Source of the DNA: Puccinellia tenuiflora
Taxonomy: Eukaryota; Streptophyta; Magnoliopsida; Poales; Poaceae
Reading direction: 5' to 3'
DNA: 64,000 nucleotides
NCBI GenBank assembly: GCA_012064385.1
Contig: QRDG01001837.1
Coordinates: 1 to 64,000, forward strand
Part shown: one piece after another, positions 21,172-31,562 of the stretch
How the letters are laid out: the number at the start of each line of letters is the position of its first letter
How positions within the stretch are numbered: the stretch's first letter is position 1
Notes under the pieces: generated by a model
Told to the model about the DNA's origin: nothing
Seen by the model: the letters and a program-made list of their open reading frames with translations, nothing else
The model's database searches: none
Made by a program: the position numbers and the translations under genes

Positions 21172-23736
21172 TTGGGAGAAAAGGCTCTGCCTTTGTACCA
21201 ACTAATGAAAAAATCGGATAGATTTAGCTGGACCCCGCAAGCTGATGCAGCTTTCCATGAGCTGAAAAAGATGTTGGCTACTGCGCCGATATTGGCTTCG
21301 CCACTACCGAGAGAGCCCATGTTGCTCTACATTGCGGCCACTAACCGAGTCGTTAGTGTCGCAGTGGTGGTGGAGCGAGAAGAAAAGGGAACTACGGTGC
21401 AGAGACCGGTGTATTACCTGAGTGAGGTGCTCTCCACATCAAAACAAAACTACCCTCACTACCAGAAAATGACCTACGGTGTCTACATGGCAGCCAAAAA
21501 ACTGAAGCATTATTTCCAGGAGCATCCTATAACCGTGGTAAGTGCTGCCCCTGTTTCCGAGATTATCGGCAACAAGGATGCCAGTGGCCGAGTCGCCAAA
21601 TGGGCTATCGAGCTCGCGGCTTACGCGCCGCAATATGCGAGAAGAGATACCATCAAATATCAAGCAGTGGCTGATTTCTTTGTAGATTGGGCTGAAATGC
21701 AATATGAATCATATCTGCCGGACTCCAATTACTGGAGAATGCACTTTGACGGGTCCAAAGTAAAAGAGGGCCTGGGAGCTGGTGTGGTTCTCACCTCACC
21801 GAAGCGAGATCAGTTGAAGTATGTGCTGCAAGTTCACTTCGCGGCATCTAACAATGTCGCGGAGTATGAAGCTCTGATCCATGGACTCAAGGTTGCCAAG
21901 GAAATTGCAATTCGCCGGATCATATGTTATGGCGACTCGGATCTGGTGATTCAGCAAACATCAGGCAACTGGGATGCCCTGGATGCCAACATGGCGTCAT
22001 ACCGGTTTCATGTGCAGAAGATCTTCGGATATTTTGATGGTTGCGAGTTCACTCACATTCGGCGAACAGATAATGAAAGTGCTGACATGCTGTCCAAGAT
22101 TGGGTCATACCGGCAGGCCATCCCACCCGGGGTGTCGCTGGAGCATCTTTGCAAACCATCAATCAAACCTTCACCCGAGTCTGAATCGATATTTATCCCG
22201 GGTAATCCGGAACCCGACGTCGTCCCGATGGACATGGATGTCGCGGGAGCATGCAGCAGAACTCGGGGACTGCTCCGCAGGACCCGGGGACTTCCATGGA
22301 TGTCGGGTACATTCATCAAGACTCGGCGACTATGTTGGAAAACTGGAAAGCCGCTTGGCGGAACTCGGGGATTCCTTGGGAGGACTCGTCAGCCTATGTC
22401 GGGCGTGGTAATGTCGATTGATGCGATGGGAATCGATGAGCCTGTACTCGGTACTCGCCCGGTACCGGCATGGGCACAACCCATCATGACATTCATGTTG
22501 GACGGCAGTCTACCGGGTGATGAGGTCTCGGCCAGACAAATACAGAGGCGAGCCAAATCCTTCACTATCATCAACCATGAGCTGTACAAGAGAAGCGTGA
22601 CCACCGTGCTTCACCGCTGTGTCGAACCAGAGGAAGGGGAAAGGTTTCTCCGAGATATCCATCAGGGAGAGTGTGGTCATCACGCATCTTCCAGAGCTAT
22701 AGTGGCTAAGGCATTCCGGTATGGGTTTTACTGGCCCAGTGCTTTGCAACAGGCAGAGGACATTGTCCGGAAATGTGAAGGATGCCAGAGGTTTGCCCAC
22801 AAAATTCATATGCCGGCCTCCGCACTCAAGACGATCGCCATCACTTGGCCATTTGCAGTGTGGTGTCTGGATATGGTGGGACCGTTCAAGCCAGCCCGAG
22901 GTAACATGACTCACATCCTGGTGATGGTGGACAAGTTCACCAAATGGATTGAGGTAAAGCCAAGAAGAAAGTGCGATGGCCGCATAGCCGTATCATTCCT
23001 AAATGATATTATCCTAAGGTATGGCCATCCGCATAGCATTATAACGGATAATAGCACCAACTTCGCCGAGGGAGCATTTGCTCGGTTTTGCCAGGAAAAG
23101 AGAATCCGGCTAGACTTGGCATCGGTTGCACATCCGCAGTCCAATGGACAAGTGGAAAGATCAAATGCACTGGTCTTATCCGGCATAAAACCCCGGTTAA
23201 TTGAGCCACTGCTACGTGCTCCGGGGTGTTGGCTGGATGAGATCCTGGCGGTATTGTGGAGGCTAAGTACTACTCCGAATTGCTCTACTGGCTATATGCC
23301 ATTTTTCCTGGTCTATGGAGCAGAGGCAGTTCTGCCAACTGACACAGAGCATGACTCGCCAAGAGTCGCATTATACGCCGAGTCTGAAGCAAAGGAATCC
23401 CGGGAAAATGATGTTGATCTGCTCGAGGAAGCACGAGAGTTGGCCTTGTCCAAATCAGTGATATATCAGCAGAATCTCCGACGCTATCATAGCCGGAAAA
23501 TAAATCCTCGTAAGTTCCGAGAAGGGGACCTGGTCCTTAGGCTTGTGCAGCGCACCGCCGGGATGCACAAGTTATCACCTCCTTGGGAAGGGCCATTTAT
23601 TGTGAGCAAGGCTCCGAACAATGATGCATATTATCTTATAGATGCTCAGGCGCAGGTAAAGAACATGATGGACAGATCCGGAGAGGAGACCAAACGACCT
23701 TGGAATGTAGCTCTTCTTCGCCCTTTTTACTCTTAA
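21172..23736 (+). CDS. RNase H, additional plant-type RNase H and integrase of Tat-B
   Basis: This 854-codon open frame covers three domains. First is the RT-linked RNase H remnant (to about residue 190; YYLSEVLSTSKQNYP, KLKHYFQEHP). Second is an additional RNase H of plant type with catalytic residues in MHFDGS, NVAEYEAL, YGDSDLV and the ESADML region. This dual arrangement marks the Tat lineage. Third is integrase, with an HHCC finger (His pair in GECGHHASS, CEGCQRF), then DDE residues in CLDMVGPF, IITDNSTNF and NGQVERSN. The linker before integrase has three copies of an ACTCGGGGACT-like motif. NST replaces the usual N-G-T next to the second Asp, possibly a defect. The frame start is lost to upstream indels. 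Confidence 0.88.
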   Translation: MGEKALPLYQLMKKSDRFSWTPQADAAFHELKKMLATAPILASPLPREPMLLYIAATNRVVSVAVVVEREEKGTTVQRPVYYLSEVLSTSKQNYPHYQKMTYGVYMAAKKLKHYFQEHPITVVSAAPVSEIIGNKDASGRVAKWAIELAAYAPQYARRDTIKYQAVADFFVDWAEMQYESYLPDSNYWRMHFDGSKVKEGLGAGVVLTSPKRDQLKYVLQVHFAASNNVAEYEALIHGLKVAKEIAIRRIICYGDSDLVIQQTSGNWDALDANMASYRFHVQKIFGYFDGCEFTHIRRTDNESADMLSKIGSYRQAIPPGVSLEHLCKPSIKPSPESESIFIPGNPEPDVVPMDMDVAGACSRTRGLLRRTRGLPWMSGTFIKTRRLCWKTGKPLGGTRGFLGRTRQPMSGVVMSIDAMGIDEPVLGTRPVPAWAQPIMTFMLDGSLPGDEVSARQIQRRAKSFTIINHELYKRSVTTVLHRCVEPEEGERFLRDIHQGECGHHASSRAIVAKAFRYGFYWPSALQQAEDIVRKCEGCQRFAHKIHMPASALKTIAITWPFAVWCLDMVGPFKPARGNMTHILVMVDKFTKWIEVKPRRKCDGRIAVSFLNDIILRYGHPHSIITDNSTNFAEGAFARFCQEKRIRLDLASVAHPQSNGQVERSNALVLSGIKPRLIEPLLRAPGCWLDEILAVLWRLSTTPNCSTGYMPFFLVYGAEAVLPTDTEHDSPRVALYAESEAKESRENDVDLLEEARELALSKSVIYQQNLRRYHSRKINPRKFREGDLVLRLVQRTAGMHKLSPPWEGPFIVSKAPNNDAYYLIDAQAQVKNMMDRSGEETKRPWNVALLRPFYS

Positions 23737-23789
23737 GGACCCACTGTATGTATCTCGAAACCCTGAAATGAAATGTCGGCACCCCAAAA

Positions 23790-24470
23790 TGAAACTCGGG
23801 GACTGCCTTGCTGTGAAATCTGTGTTTATCTGCATGCTTATCTCGGTTTCTTATATGTCGGATGGCTCCAAAAATCGTGTTTCCATGTTTGTAAGTATTG
23901 TATGCTATATCTTTGTAATTTTGTGACCCGAATGCCAAAGAAACCAAAAATGGTAGGCAAGGGCAGAGATTGCAAGATGCAGTGAACAAGAAATCAGACT
24001 CGGGGACTCGGTCCAGGAGCGATTCGGTTTCTTTTTGTTATCCTTTTGTTTTATGTCGAATGGCTCTAGACCATATCTCAAAGTTTCGAGTATTGTATGG
24101 TAAGTTTTGCTGTCTCGTGACTCGACTGTCAAACACCGAAAAAAGGTAGACAAGAGCTGGGATTGTGGCACTTAGTACACAAGAAAACAAACTCGGGGAC
24201 TTGGCCCAAGCGCGATTCGGCATAAGCTGTTTGTTAATCATGTGCTTAATTCTTTATCCTATATGTCGGATGATTTTGAGCCATATCTCAAAGTTTTTTA
24301 GTACTGTATGCCGTATCTCGGTAATCTTGTGACTCGACTGTCGAACACCGAAAAATGGTAGACAAGAGCAAAGGTTGCAAAGTATGGTAAACAAGAAAAT
24401 GAACTCGGGGACTCGGTTCAGGATGATCCGGCATACTGCTAACCATGCTAAAAATGTGCAAAGTAAAGTA
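23790..24470 (+). repeat. Tandem ~200-bp repeats downstream of Tat-B integrase
   Basis: About three and a half imperfect units are seen, marked by ACTCGGGGACT near 23794, 23997, 24191 and 24403 (spacing 194-212 bp). Each unit contains a segment like CATATCTCAAAGTTT, a GACTCGACTGTC-like segment and an ACAAGA-rich segment. This is the hypervariable 3' region of Tat elements, which is known to produce satellite-like arrays. Confidence 0.85.
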
Positions 24471-24550
24471 CCAAGTGCCAACAATAAAAGCTAAAGGTTT
24501 ATGTTACATTTGCACACGGCATCCCGGGGATCTGATGATTTGAATTTTTC

Positions 24551-27500
24551 CTAAGTAAAAGCAACAGGATCCTGGCTACTCGGAGCAGAAGGAGCGGTAT
24601 CTGAAGTGACACCAGTGGATGTGCCGGGAGCGGTGTCGGCGTCGATCTCCTCGTCGACTTGTTCTTCGCCTTCCTCTTCACCCTTGTCGGCATACTCGAT
24701 CTCCTCCGCTTGAGGAACCCGCTGACCGGGGACAAAGCTATGCACCGGAGCGTACTAGATGAGGGAGTGCGCCAGCTCTTGGCGACGTCGGATGAGATCC
24801 GGGTCAGAGGTCCACTTTGACCCGTCACGCAGGCTCTTGAGCATGTCGAGGCCGATTCCCTCATAACAGGATAGCACATACATCAGTGCCTCGTCCGCAC
24901 CGACTCGGGCGGCGGATGACCGCCAATCGTCGAGTCGCTCCTCGCTACCCATCAAGCACTTGGCCAGTTCATCAACTGACTTGGGGGGCTCGTACTCGGG
25001 CCAGAGAACGCTGTAGGCCCGGATCGCGGAGGAAAGGAGTTCCGCTCCGACAGCCCTCAGCGGCAACATCCATGCCTTCAAGGCCACTGGGTGGTCATCC
25101 ATGTCCCACTCAGCCGAGATAGGACCCTCCTTGATCTTCTTTTGCCTGAACTTGTTAATACTGTTGTCCGTAGTGGCTTTGGAGTGGGGGAAGTTTTCTA
25201 AATCAAAAAGGGCTAACACCATTGTAAGTCACATGGAGGTAAAAATGGAATGCTGGGTAATGACAGAAAAGGAAGGGGCTTACTGTCTAGCTGGCCGTTG
25301 ATGGAGGCAAATTCCCCCACCCACCGGGTGATCCTGGTCTTCAGGGCCTGGAGCTCACCCTCAGCCGAGATTATGCGAGACTCGGACTCCCCGAGGGATT
25401 CCTTGAGTTTTCGAGTCTCTTCCTCTCGGAGCTGTTTCTCCTCGGCGGCGGACTTCTCCAGCTCGGCAGCGCGTCCCCGAGATTTCTCCAGCTCGGCCGT
25501 CAGCCAGGACACCTCGTCCTGCTCTTTCTTGAGCTCGGCCTGGTGCGCAGGCTCGCGCTCCTTCTGTGCGGCTGCGCCGAGATAGCAGAGTCAGAATGCA
25601 AGAGCTGATGCGAGTGCAAGTTAAAGGACAGGATGTGACTTACCCTCGAGGCCCGAGATCCGTTTCTCCAGCCCTTCAACCTTGGACTTTTAGTCGGCTA
25701 TCATGTTCAACTTGGCTCGCAGTAGCTTATACTTGTCAGAGAGCTTTTTGTGCTCCAGCAGGAGCCTGCGGTGCACCTGAGTGCGTTTGGTCATGCAAAC
25801 CTGCAATGAAGAAGTGTTAGTCTTATTGGTGAATATTCAAGCCGAGTAATCCTTACTCGACCGAGTCAGCCTTGCTCAGCCGAGTGTTGGTCACTCGACC
25901 TAAATCTCGGGGACTGGGGATAAGTGATATCTTTTTTAAAAAGAAGTGAACCGAGTTATCTTTGTTCGGCAGAACTTAACGCTGCTGCTTGGTCGGCCGC
26001 AAGAAGCGAAGTTTTTGCTGCGTGCATCTTTTGAGCCACTAGGCTCGGCCCCGCCGGATTTTCCGAGATTTGGCCCACTGGTGATGGCGAGCTCACCTCG
26101 CTCAGGTCGGCAGCGTTCCAGTCCATATTATAATGCTCAAGTGAGCCTAAGCTTTTCCCGCTGAGGGTTCGCAGTGGGGCAAACCCCCAGCTGGTGGTCT
26201 GGATAATGGATGACGTCGCTGCAGGTGCACCTTGGCTTGGTGGCACAACCAACTGCCTATCCGGGTTGGCCGGTACAGTTTTCGCCAGAGCTTTCTCGGT
26301 TGTCTTCCCGGTTGCAGGAACCGGAGCTTTCGATGTCTGCTGCTGTGGCTGCGGCTGTGTCGGTGGCGGCTGTGGCTTCACCGGCGGCGTCGACTTTGCC
26401 GGCGATGGCCGTTGTTGCTGCTATTGCGTTGGTGGTTGTTGCTTCTGCTTCTGCTGCTGCTGTGATGGTGGTTGTTGCTTTTGTTGCTGCTATTGTTGTT
26501 GCTGCTGAGTCTGCTGTTGTTGCTGCTGTTCTTGATTCGGCTATTCCGAGTCTTCCGGGACCCTGATCGTCTCTACCTCGGGGGCCGAAGAGCTGGCCCC
26601 GAGATTCTCATCCCGGTTGGACGCCGGAGTCTCGGTCGCGACCGAATCCGCATTCCCGGCACTGGATCCCGGAGCCGATGTATCTGCAGCAGGACTCGTC
26701 CTTGGCGGACTTGGCACCCGGGTGTCATCGGGCCGAGGCGGTGTCGGTGTCCTCGGAGGGACCCGGTCGGTTGACCCGGTCGTGGGGACCTCCAGAGGAG
26801 CCATGCTGCAAGGCAAAACAGCAAAGTGTAAGGTCAGAAGGAGAAAAACAGGAAAAACAAGTGTAATCAAGAGTATAAGGTTTATGTCGGCAAAAGGGAA
26901 TCTTACCCCTTGGAAACGGGACGATCACGACGCTTCATTATTGTCTTCTTCCTCGCCTTCTTCTGCAGAGGTTCTGAAGTGCCGGAGGGTCTGACATCAG
27001 TTGATGCGGCAGCGGGGCGCTTCCGAACCGGGCCTTTGGGTCCCACGGCGAGGGGTGCCACCTCGAGCACCTGGTCGTCCGAGTCAGCTGGGGGCGAGGA
27101 CACCGGATATGAGAACGCAACCGGGCGAGGATCATATACCTCTAGAATCTGACAGTCGTCATCTTCATCCTCAGACCAATCTTGGAGGGAGGAAGCACGA
27201 GTCTTACCCGTGGCTGGAACTGTGCCGACGTCGGGAATAGGCACGTTATCCTCGTCGTCTGGGTCTTCCGAGTCAGCTTCGACCCGGTCCTTACCCCAGT
27301 TGGCAGAGGGGTCCGGTCCGTCCTCCTTCGACTGCCGCCCGAATCTCTGCGTAGCGAATACGGGAAATGATTAATACCAAGAACAGTAATGCACCGACAT
27401 AAGAGCTTATGTCGGCTGAGGTTACTTACTTTGGGTGGAAGATTGTTCTGGCTGTGGGGTTCTTTGCCCCATACCCATTCCTCCGTCATCTTCGTCCGGG

Positions 27501-28371
27501 CTATGGCCTTGATGCGCCTCCGGATCTGGGCATTATCCAGCTCGACGGTGCTTATCCGGGTCGGATCCAGCGGTCCACTCATATGGCAAATCTTGTGGAC
27601 TCGGTGCTGGAGGGGCAAGACCCGGCGGCTGATGAAGGTTGCGAGCAGGTCGTCGGCTGACATCCCTTCGCCCTTGAGCTGCTCGACGATTTGGTGGATG
27701 TGGTTGACTTCCTCCACCTTGTCCCTCGGATTATACGTCCAGTTGAGTTGTGCGGTAGGGGGACCCATGGCGAATGTCGGCAGGTTGATCATGTCAACCT
27801 CAGTTGTGTTCTTTACGTAGAAGAAGGAGCGCTGCCATTTCCGGCATGACTCCAGACCGTAAATCCGAGGAAAGATGGAACCATGCCGGGGTGTGACTGT
27901 AGCGGCCCCACACTGAGTCATCTCTTTGGGCGTGTCCAGGTCAGCAGGATTCGGAATAACCTGCTTCCGAAATTGTAAGTACTTGGACCACGCGTTGAGG
28001 GTGGGCCAAAGGCCGAGGTAGCCCTCGGTGGAAGAGACAAATGCAGATAGAGTGGTGATGGCATTAGCCGGAAGATGATGAGGTTGGAGGGCGAATTTAT
28101 TGAGGAAGGTGCGAAAGAAGGCGCTGGCGGGTAACCCGAATCCGCACTCGAAGTGCGCGATGAAGACGACATATTCTCCCTCCCGGAGATCCGGCGCTGT
28201 CTCGAGACCCGGTAGCCGGCACTCCACTCTAGTCGGGATCCGTCGCGTCCGGGTCAGCCATTCTATCTCGGCGCGGGTGACGTCGGAGCCTTCCCAGGCG
28301 GCCCGAGTGGACCCCTCCACGACTCCCTCTTCAACCACTTAGACCACGTCGAGGTTGGAGTTATCCGACAT
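24551..28371 (-). pseudogene. Antisense extra ORF of Tat-B, multi-exon
   Basis: It is read right to left from an ATG at 28369-28371 (MSDNSNLDVV, then a TAA eleven codons in). Exon 1 (28371-27430) holds the 'putative gypsy type transposon' domain (GFGLPASAFF, LQPHHLPANAITT, STEGYLGLWPT). Canonical GT-AG introns lie at 27347-27429 and 26806-26906, and splicing keeps the frame. Exon 3 is Pro/Ser-rich and then glutamine-rich (26530-26410) with several TAG codons. Next come a coiled coil (25512-25284) and a C-terminal domain (about 25165-24551) that resembles the Tat-A antisense C-terminus (DDWRSSAARVGADEAL). Function unknown. At least five nonsense codons indicate decay. Confidence 0.75.
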
Positions 28372-29390
28372 CGTGTTGGAAGATGTTGAGAACTGCAAAA
28401 AGGACACCCGCGGTGAGCAATGTTTGCCGTGGCGGAAAGAAAGAGAGAAAAAATAATACGGCAAGGAAGTGGCCGACGGCACACCGCAAACTGCGGCGGC
28501 AAGGTCACCGGCGGCGCACGACGCGACGCTGCGGTGAAGAAAAGGAAGAACAAAGGAAGAAATAAGAAGAGCAGAGACTACTCCTAGATGCGAAAAATGC
28601 TAATGCGCAAGAGGAGAAGAAGGGAGGAAGAAAGAAAACTTACCGCGGCGCTGCGGCGTACGGCGGCAATGACCTGCACGCTGCGCGTCTGCGGCGTCGG
28701 TGCGCGTGGTGCGTACGGCGGTGGCACTGTGCACGGAGCTCTGCGGAGGTGCAGTGCTCTGTGCGCTGGGGTGCAGGAGGAAGAAAGAGAGCAAGAGGAG
28801 AAGTGAATGCGGAGGGGGAAACAGCTGCCCCCTCCCCCTATTTATGAACGGCCGGAGGAGATCGTGGGCGCGTGATCCTCTGCGCACGATCCCCGTAACG
28901 GACGGGGAATAACTGCCCCACGATCTCCGCCATGATTCCCACGGTGGCATAACTGCCGCACGATCTGCCCCACGCAGGGCCACAGGGAGCCAACGGCTCG
29001 TTGCGGCGCACCTGATCGGGCAGGACCCGAGGCGACGCGCGGGGGCACGGTCCAAGTGCACTTGAGTGCTTGCGTAGGCACATCGGCCGGGGTGACAGGC
29101 GTGACACTTGTGTCGAACGTGCCAGTGTCACGTCCATCAGTGCACGAAAACCGAAGCGACCAGCGGAGATGCTCTGCCACGTTGGAGGACCGATAACTCG
29201 GATAAGTCAAAGGATTATTCCATAAGTCGGAGCTATACCGACATAAGGTCGGATATCAAGTTGGGATGCAAGTTGTTTTCCGACATATAAATTTAGCCGG
29301 CATATGTTATGTCGGTGATCAATTACAAATGTTGATTGTTGGGTAAATCTGCCGTGGCCCTCCAACCAAGGCTGCAGAACCGCGTCAGCT
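28372..29390 (-). promoter_or_regulatory. GC-rich spacer with possible antisense promoter in Tat-B
   Basis: This GC-rich stretch lies between the antisense start codon and the 3' LTR. On the minus strand an ATAAATAG TATA-type box lies at about 28838-28845, roughly 470 bases upstream of the antisense ATG. A transcript from here would have a leader of about 440 bases unless spliced. I see no coding sequence in it. Confidence 0.45.
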
Positions 29391-29401
29391 TCGGGGACTA
29401 A
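29391..29401 (+). other. Polypurine tract of Tat-B
   Basis: TCGGGGACTAA abuts the TGTCGGGGGG start of the 3' LTR. The minus-strand element Tat-C has the related CTCGGGGACTAG at its own 3' LTR. Confidence 0.7.
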
Positions 29402-30321
29402 TGTCGGGGGGCAACCCCCGGATAGGGTCAAGATGACGAGATATGTGAAGACCCGGATTTGACCGGGTCAATGATAACCGACATACCATACAGACTTACC
29501 CAGAGTCTGCCGAATCAAAGCCAACCGACGTACCCGGATGTCGGATCATACAGATTATATGTCGGAGCCTCCTTTGTTCTTCTTATGTGCAGGGAAGGTG
29601 AAACCGAGTTATGAGGTATCTGGTATGCCTATGCCGGATCGGGAGAAAAGGAGCTCTATCCCGGTGAACGGTAAAGGCTCATGTCTTGTCCCTACAATCA
29701 CGGGGCAGGCGTCCTGCCACTAGCACGATGGGACGCGCTGCCTAACCCTTGACTCGGAGGCCACGGTATGGGGAGTCAGGTCTCCATGCTGCTGACCGAA
29801 GCGGTACGAGGGAGCAGTGCACAGGAGTTGATAGATTGGACATGCCACGTAGGGATGACCGAAGCAGTCAGAGGACCGGACGTGGCCACAGTGCGGGCTA
29901 CGCCAGCACTAACGTCAGCCCTAACTTGTGCCCTGGGCTTCCCTTTATAAGGAGCACCAGGGGCTCCTCTTACAGGGACGATCCCTTGCCTCACGCGCAT
30001 ACACTTTAGACACTTTCCTCCAGAGCCAACAGAGAGCCAGGGAGCCACCTCAAGACTCGGTAGAGAGCCTTTAGTTCATAGTTCTTCTCATACAGCTCAA
30101 GGAGCGTTGTGTAGCTCGCGTGTGATCCACCATATATAAACAAACAAGCAGGAGTAGGGGTTTTATCTCTTCACGAGAGCCCCGAACCTGGGTAAAACCA
30201 TGTGTGTGTTCGTGTGTTTCTGTGTGTGTCTTCATACGCACTAGCCCTCCCCGGTGCCTCCAGCGTCCATCGGCCCCAACTCAAGCCTACCTATAGCATC
30301 TGTCCGTGCACCACCACGACA
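29402..30321 (+). repeat. 3' LTR of Tat-B (920 bp)
   Basis: Co-linear with the 5' LTR over its whole length, differing at about 30 positions. It ends CCACCACGACA and is followed by the CAGAG duplication. Confidence 0.95.
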
Positions 30322-31562
30322 CAGAGAGAGGCATCGAAGCTAACCCATAGAAAATCAAGGCTATTCAAAACCTGCAGAGGCTGACTTGTTTAAAGGACGT
30401 TCAGAAGCTCACTGGCTGTGTAGCAGCCCTAAGCAGATTCATCTCAAGACTCGGAGAGAAGGCGGGTCCTCTCTACCGACTCCTGAAGAAGTAAAACAAA
30501 TTCCTATGGGAGAAAGAAGCCGACGATGCTTTTGAGGGATTGAAGAAAACCCTATCATCAGCACCAGTACTTGCAGCTCCTACGGATAAGGAGCCCATGC
30601 TATTATATGTGGCTGCCAATGAAAGGGTTGCCAGCGCAGTAGTTGTGGAGCGTGCAGAGGAAGGTAAAGAGTACCCAGTACAGAGACCTGTTTACTACAT
30701 CAGTGAAGTCCTCACAGATTCAAAGCAAAGGTACCCTCAATGGCAGAAGTTAGTTTATGGAGTTTTCCTTGCAAGTAGGAAACTTAAACATTATTTTCAA
30801 GAGCATCCAATCAAAGTGGTGAGTTCAGCACCGCTAGCTGACATTATACGCAACAGAGATGCAACAGGTCGAGTTGCCAAGTGGGCAATCGAGTTGGGTC
30901 CTTACCATATCACATATGAGCCTAGGACAGCAATCAAGTCTCAAGCTTTGGTCGACTTCGTCAATGATTGGACAGACTTCACATCCTCACCAAGCTCACC
31001 CTGCACCAAATATTGGATAATGCACTTCGATGGATCCAGGCAATTAGAAGGCTCAGGAGCCGGCGTGGTTTTGACTTCGCCTAAAGGAGATAAGTTGGAA
31101 TATGTCCTTCAGTTGCACTTTGATTGTACAAATAACATGGCAGAGTACGAAGCCTTGCTACACGGCTTGCGTTTGGCCAAGGAGATGAACATCAAGCGTA
31201 TCAGGTGCTTTGGGGACTCGGATCTTGTAGCTCAGCAAGTATCTGGAACCTGGGACTCGAAGGATGCAAACATGGCGGCTTACAGAAGAGCAGTCGAACA
31301 GATAGCTAGGTTCTTTTCTGGTTATCAAGTGGAACATATTGACAGATGCAAGAACGAGGCCGCAGATGCGTTACCACGACTCGGCTCTCGACGAGAGAAA
31401 GTACCCCCAAACGTATTTGTGGATGAACTTCACCACCCATCAGTCAAGTTCCCTTCGGAGGAGGAGTTAGCCTTCCCAGATCCAGAGTCGGCACTTGTGG
31501 CAGCAGTACTGGCAATACCAGCATGGACAGAGCCCTACCTTGGATATCTCCTCCGTGGTGAA
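30322..31562 (+). pseudogene. RT C-terminus and dual RNase H of Tat-A
   Basis: It resumes the Tat-A RT exactly after Tat-B. The connection region has in-frame stops near 30350 and 30492. An open frame from 30540 covers the RT-linked RNase H (YYISEVLTDSKQRYP, KLKHYFQEHP) and the additional RNase H with MHFDGSRQ, NMAEYEALLHG, FGDSDLVAQQ and NEAADALPR. It reads into the linker that precedes integrase and is cut at 31562 by the TGTAACAGCCC start of a Tekay-type LTR. No integrase follows anywhere to the right. Confidence 0.88.

Larger units (their letters stand above)
15946..30321 (+). mobile_element. Tat-B: complete Tat-lineage gypsy element nested in Tat-A
   Basis: It has two 920-bp LTRs, flanking CAGAG duplications, a primer site, gag, protease, RT, dual RNase H, integrase, a tandem-repeat 3' region, a spliced antisense ORF and a polypurine tract. 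The additional plant-type RNase H and the antisense ORF place it in the Tat lineage of Ty3/gypsy. By eye the LTRs differ at about 30 of 920 positions, near 3%. The coding region has a few nonsense codons and at least two frame changes, so it is probably no longer autonomous. Confidence 0.93.
6704..31562 (+). mobile_element. Tat-A: Tat-lineage gypsy remnant, interrupted by Tat-B
   Basis: The pieces are 6704-15945 and 30322-31562. The order is antisense ORF, one LTR (ending 11878), primer site, gag, protease, RT, RNase H. In Tat elements the antisense ORF lies after integrase, before the 3' LTR. The part left of the LTR therefore looks like the tail of one copy, and the part right of it like the head of another, sharing a single LTR. 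Tat-B splits the RT gene. The right end is cut at 31562 by a Tekay-type LTR before any integrase. Several nonsense codons and a frameshift show it is dead. Confidence 0.75.

Noticed and set aside
7471..28371. Antisense ORFs as DNA transposase genes
   Set aside because: Despite the historical family name, no DDE catalytic motif is visible, and their place inside LTR elements shows they are extra ORFs of Tat retrotransposons.
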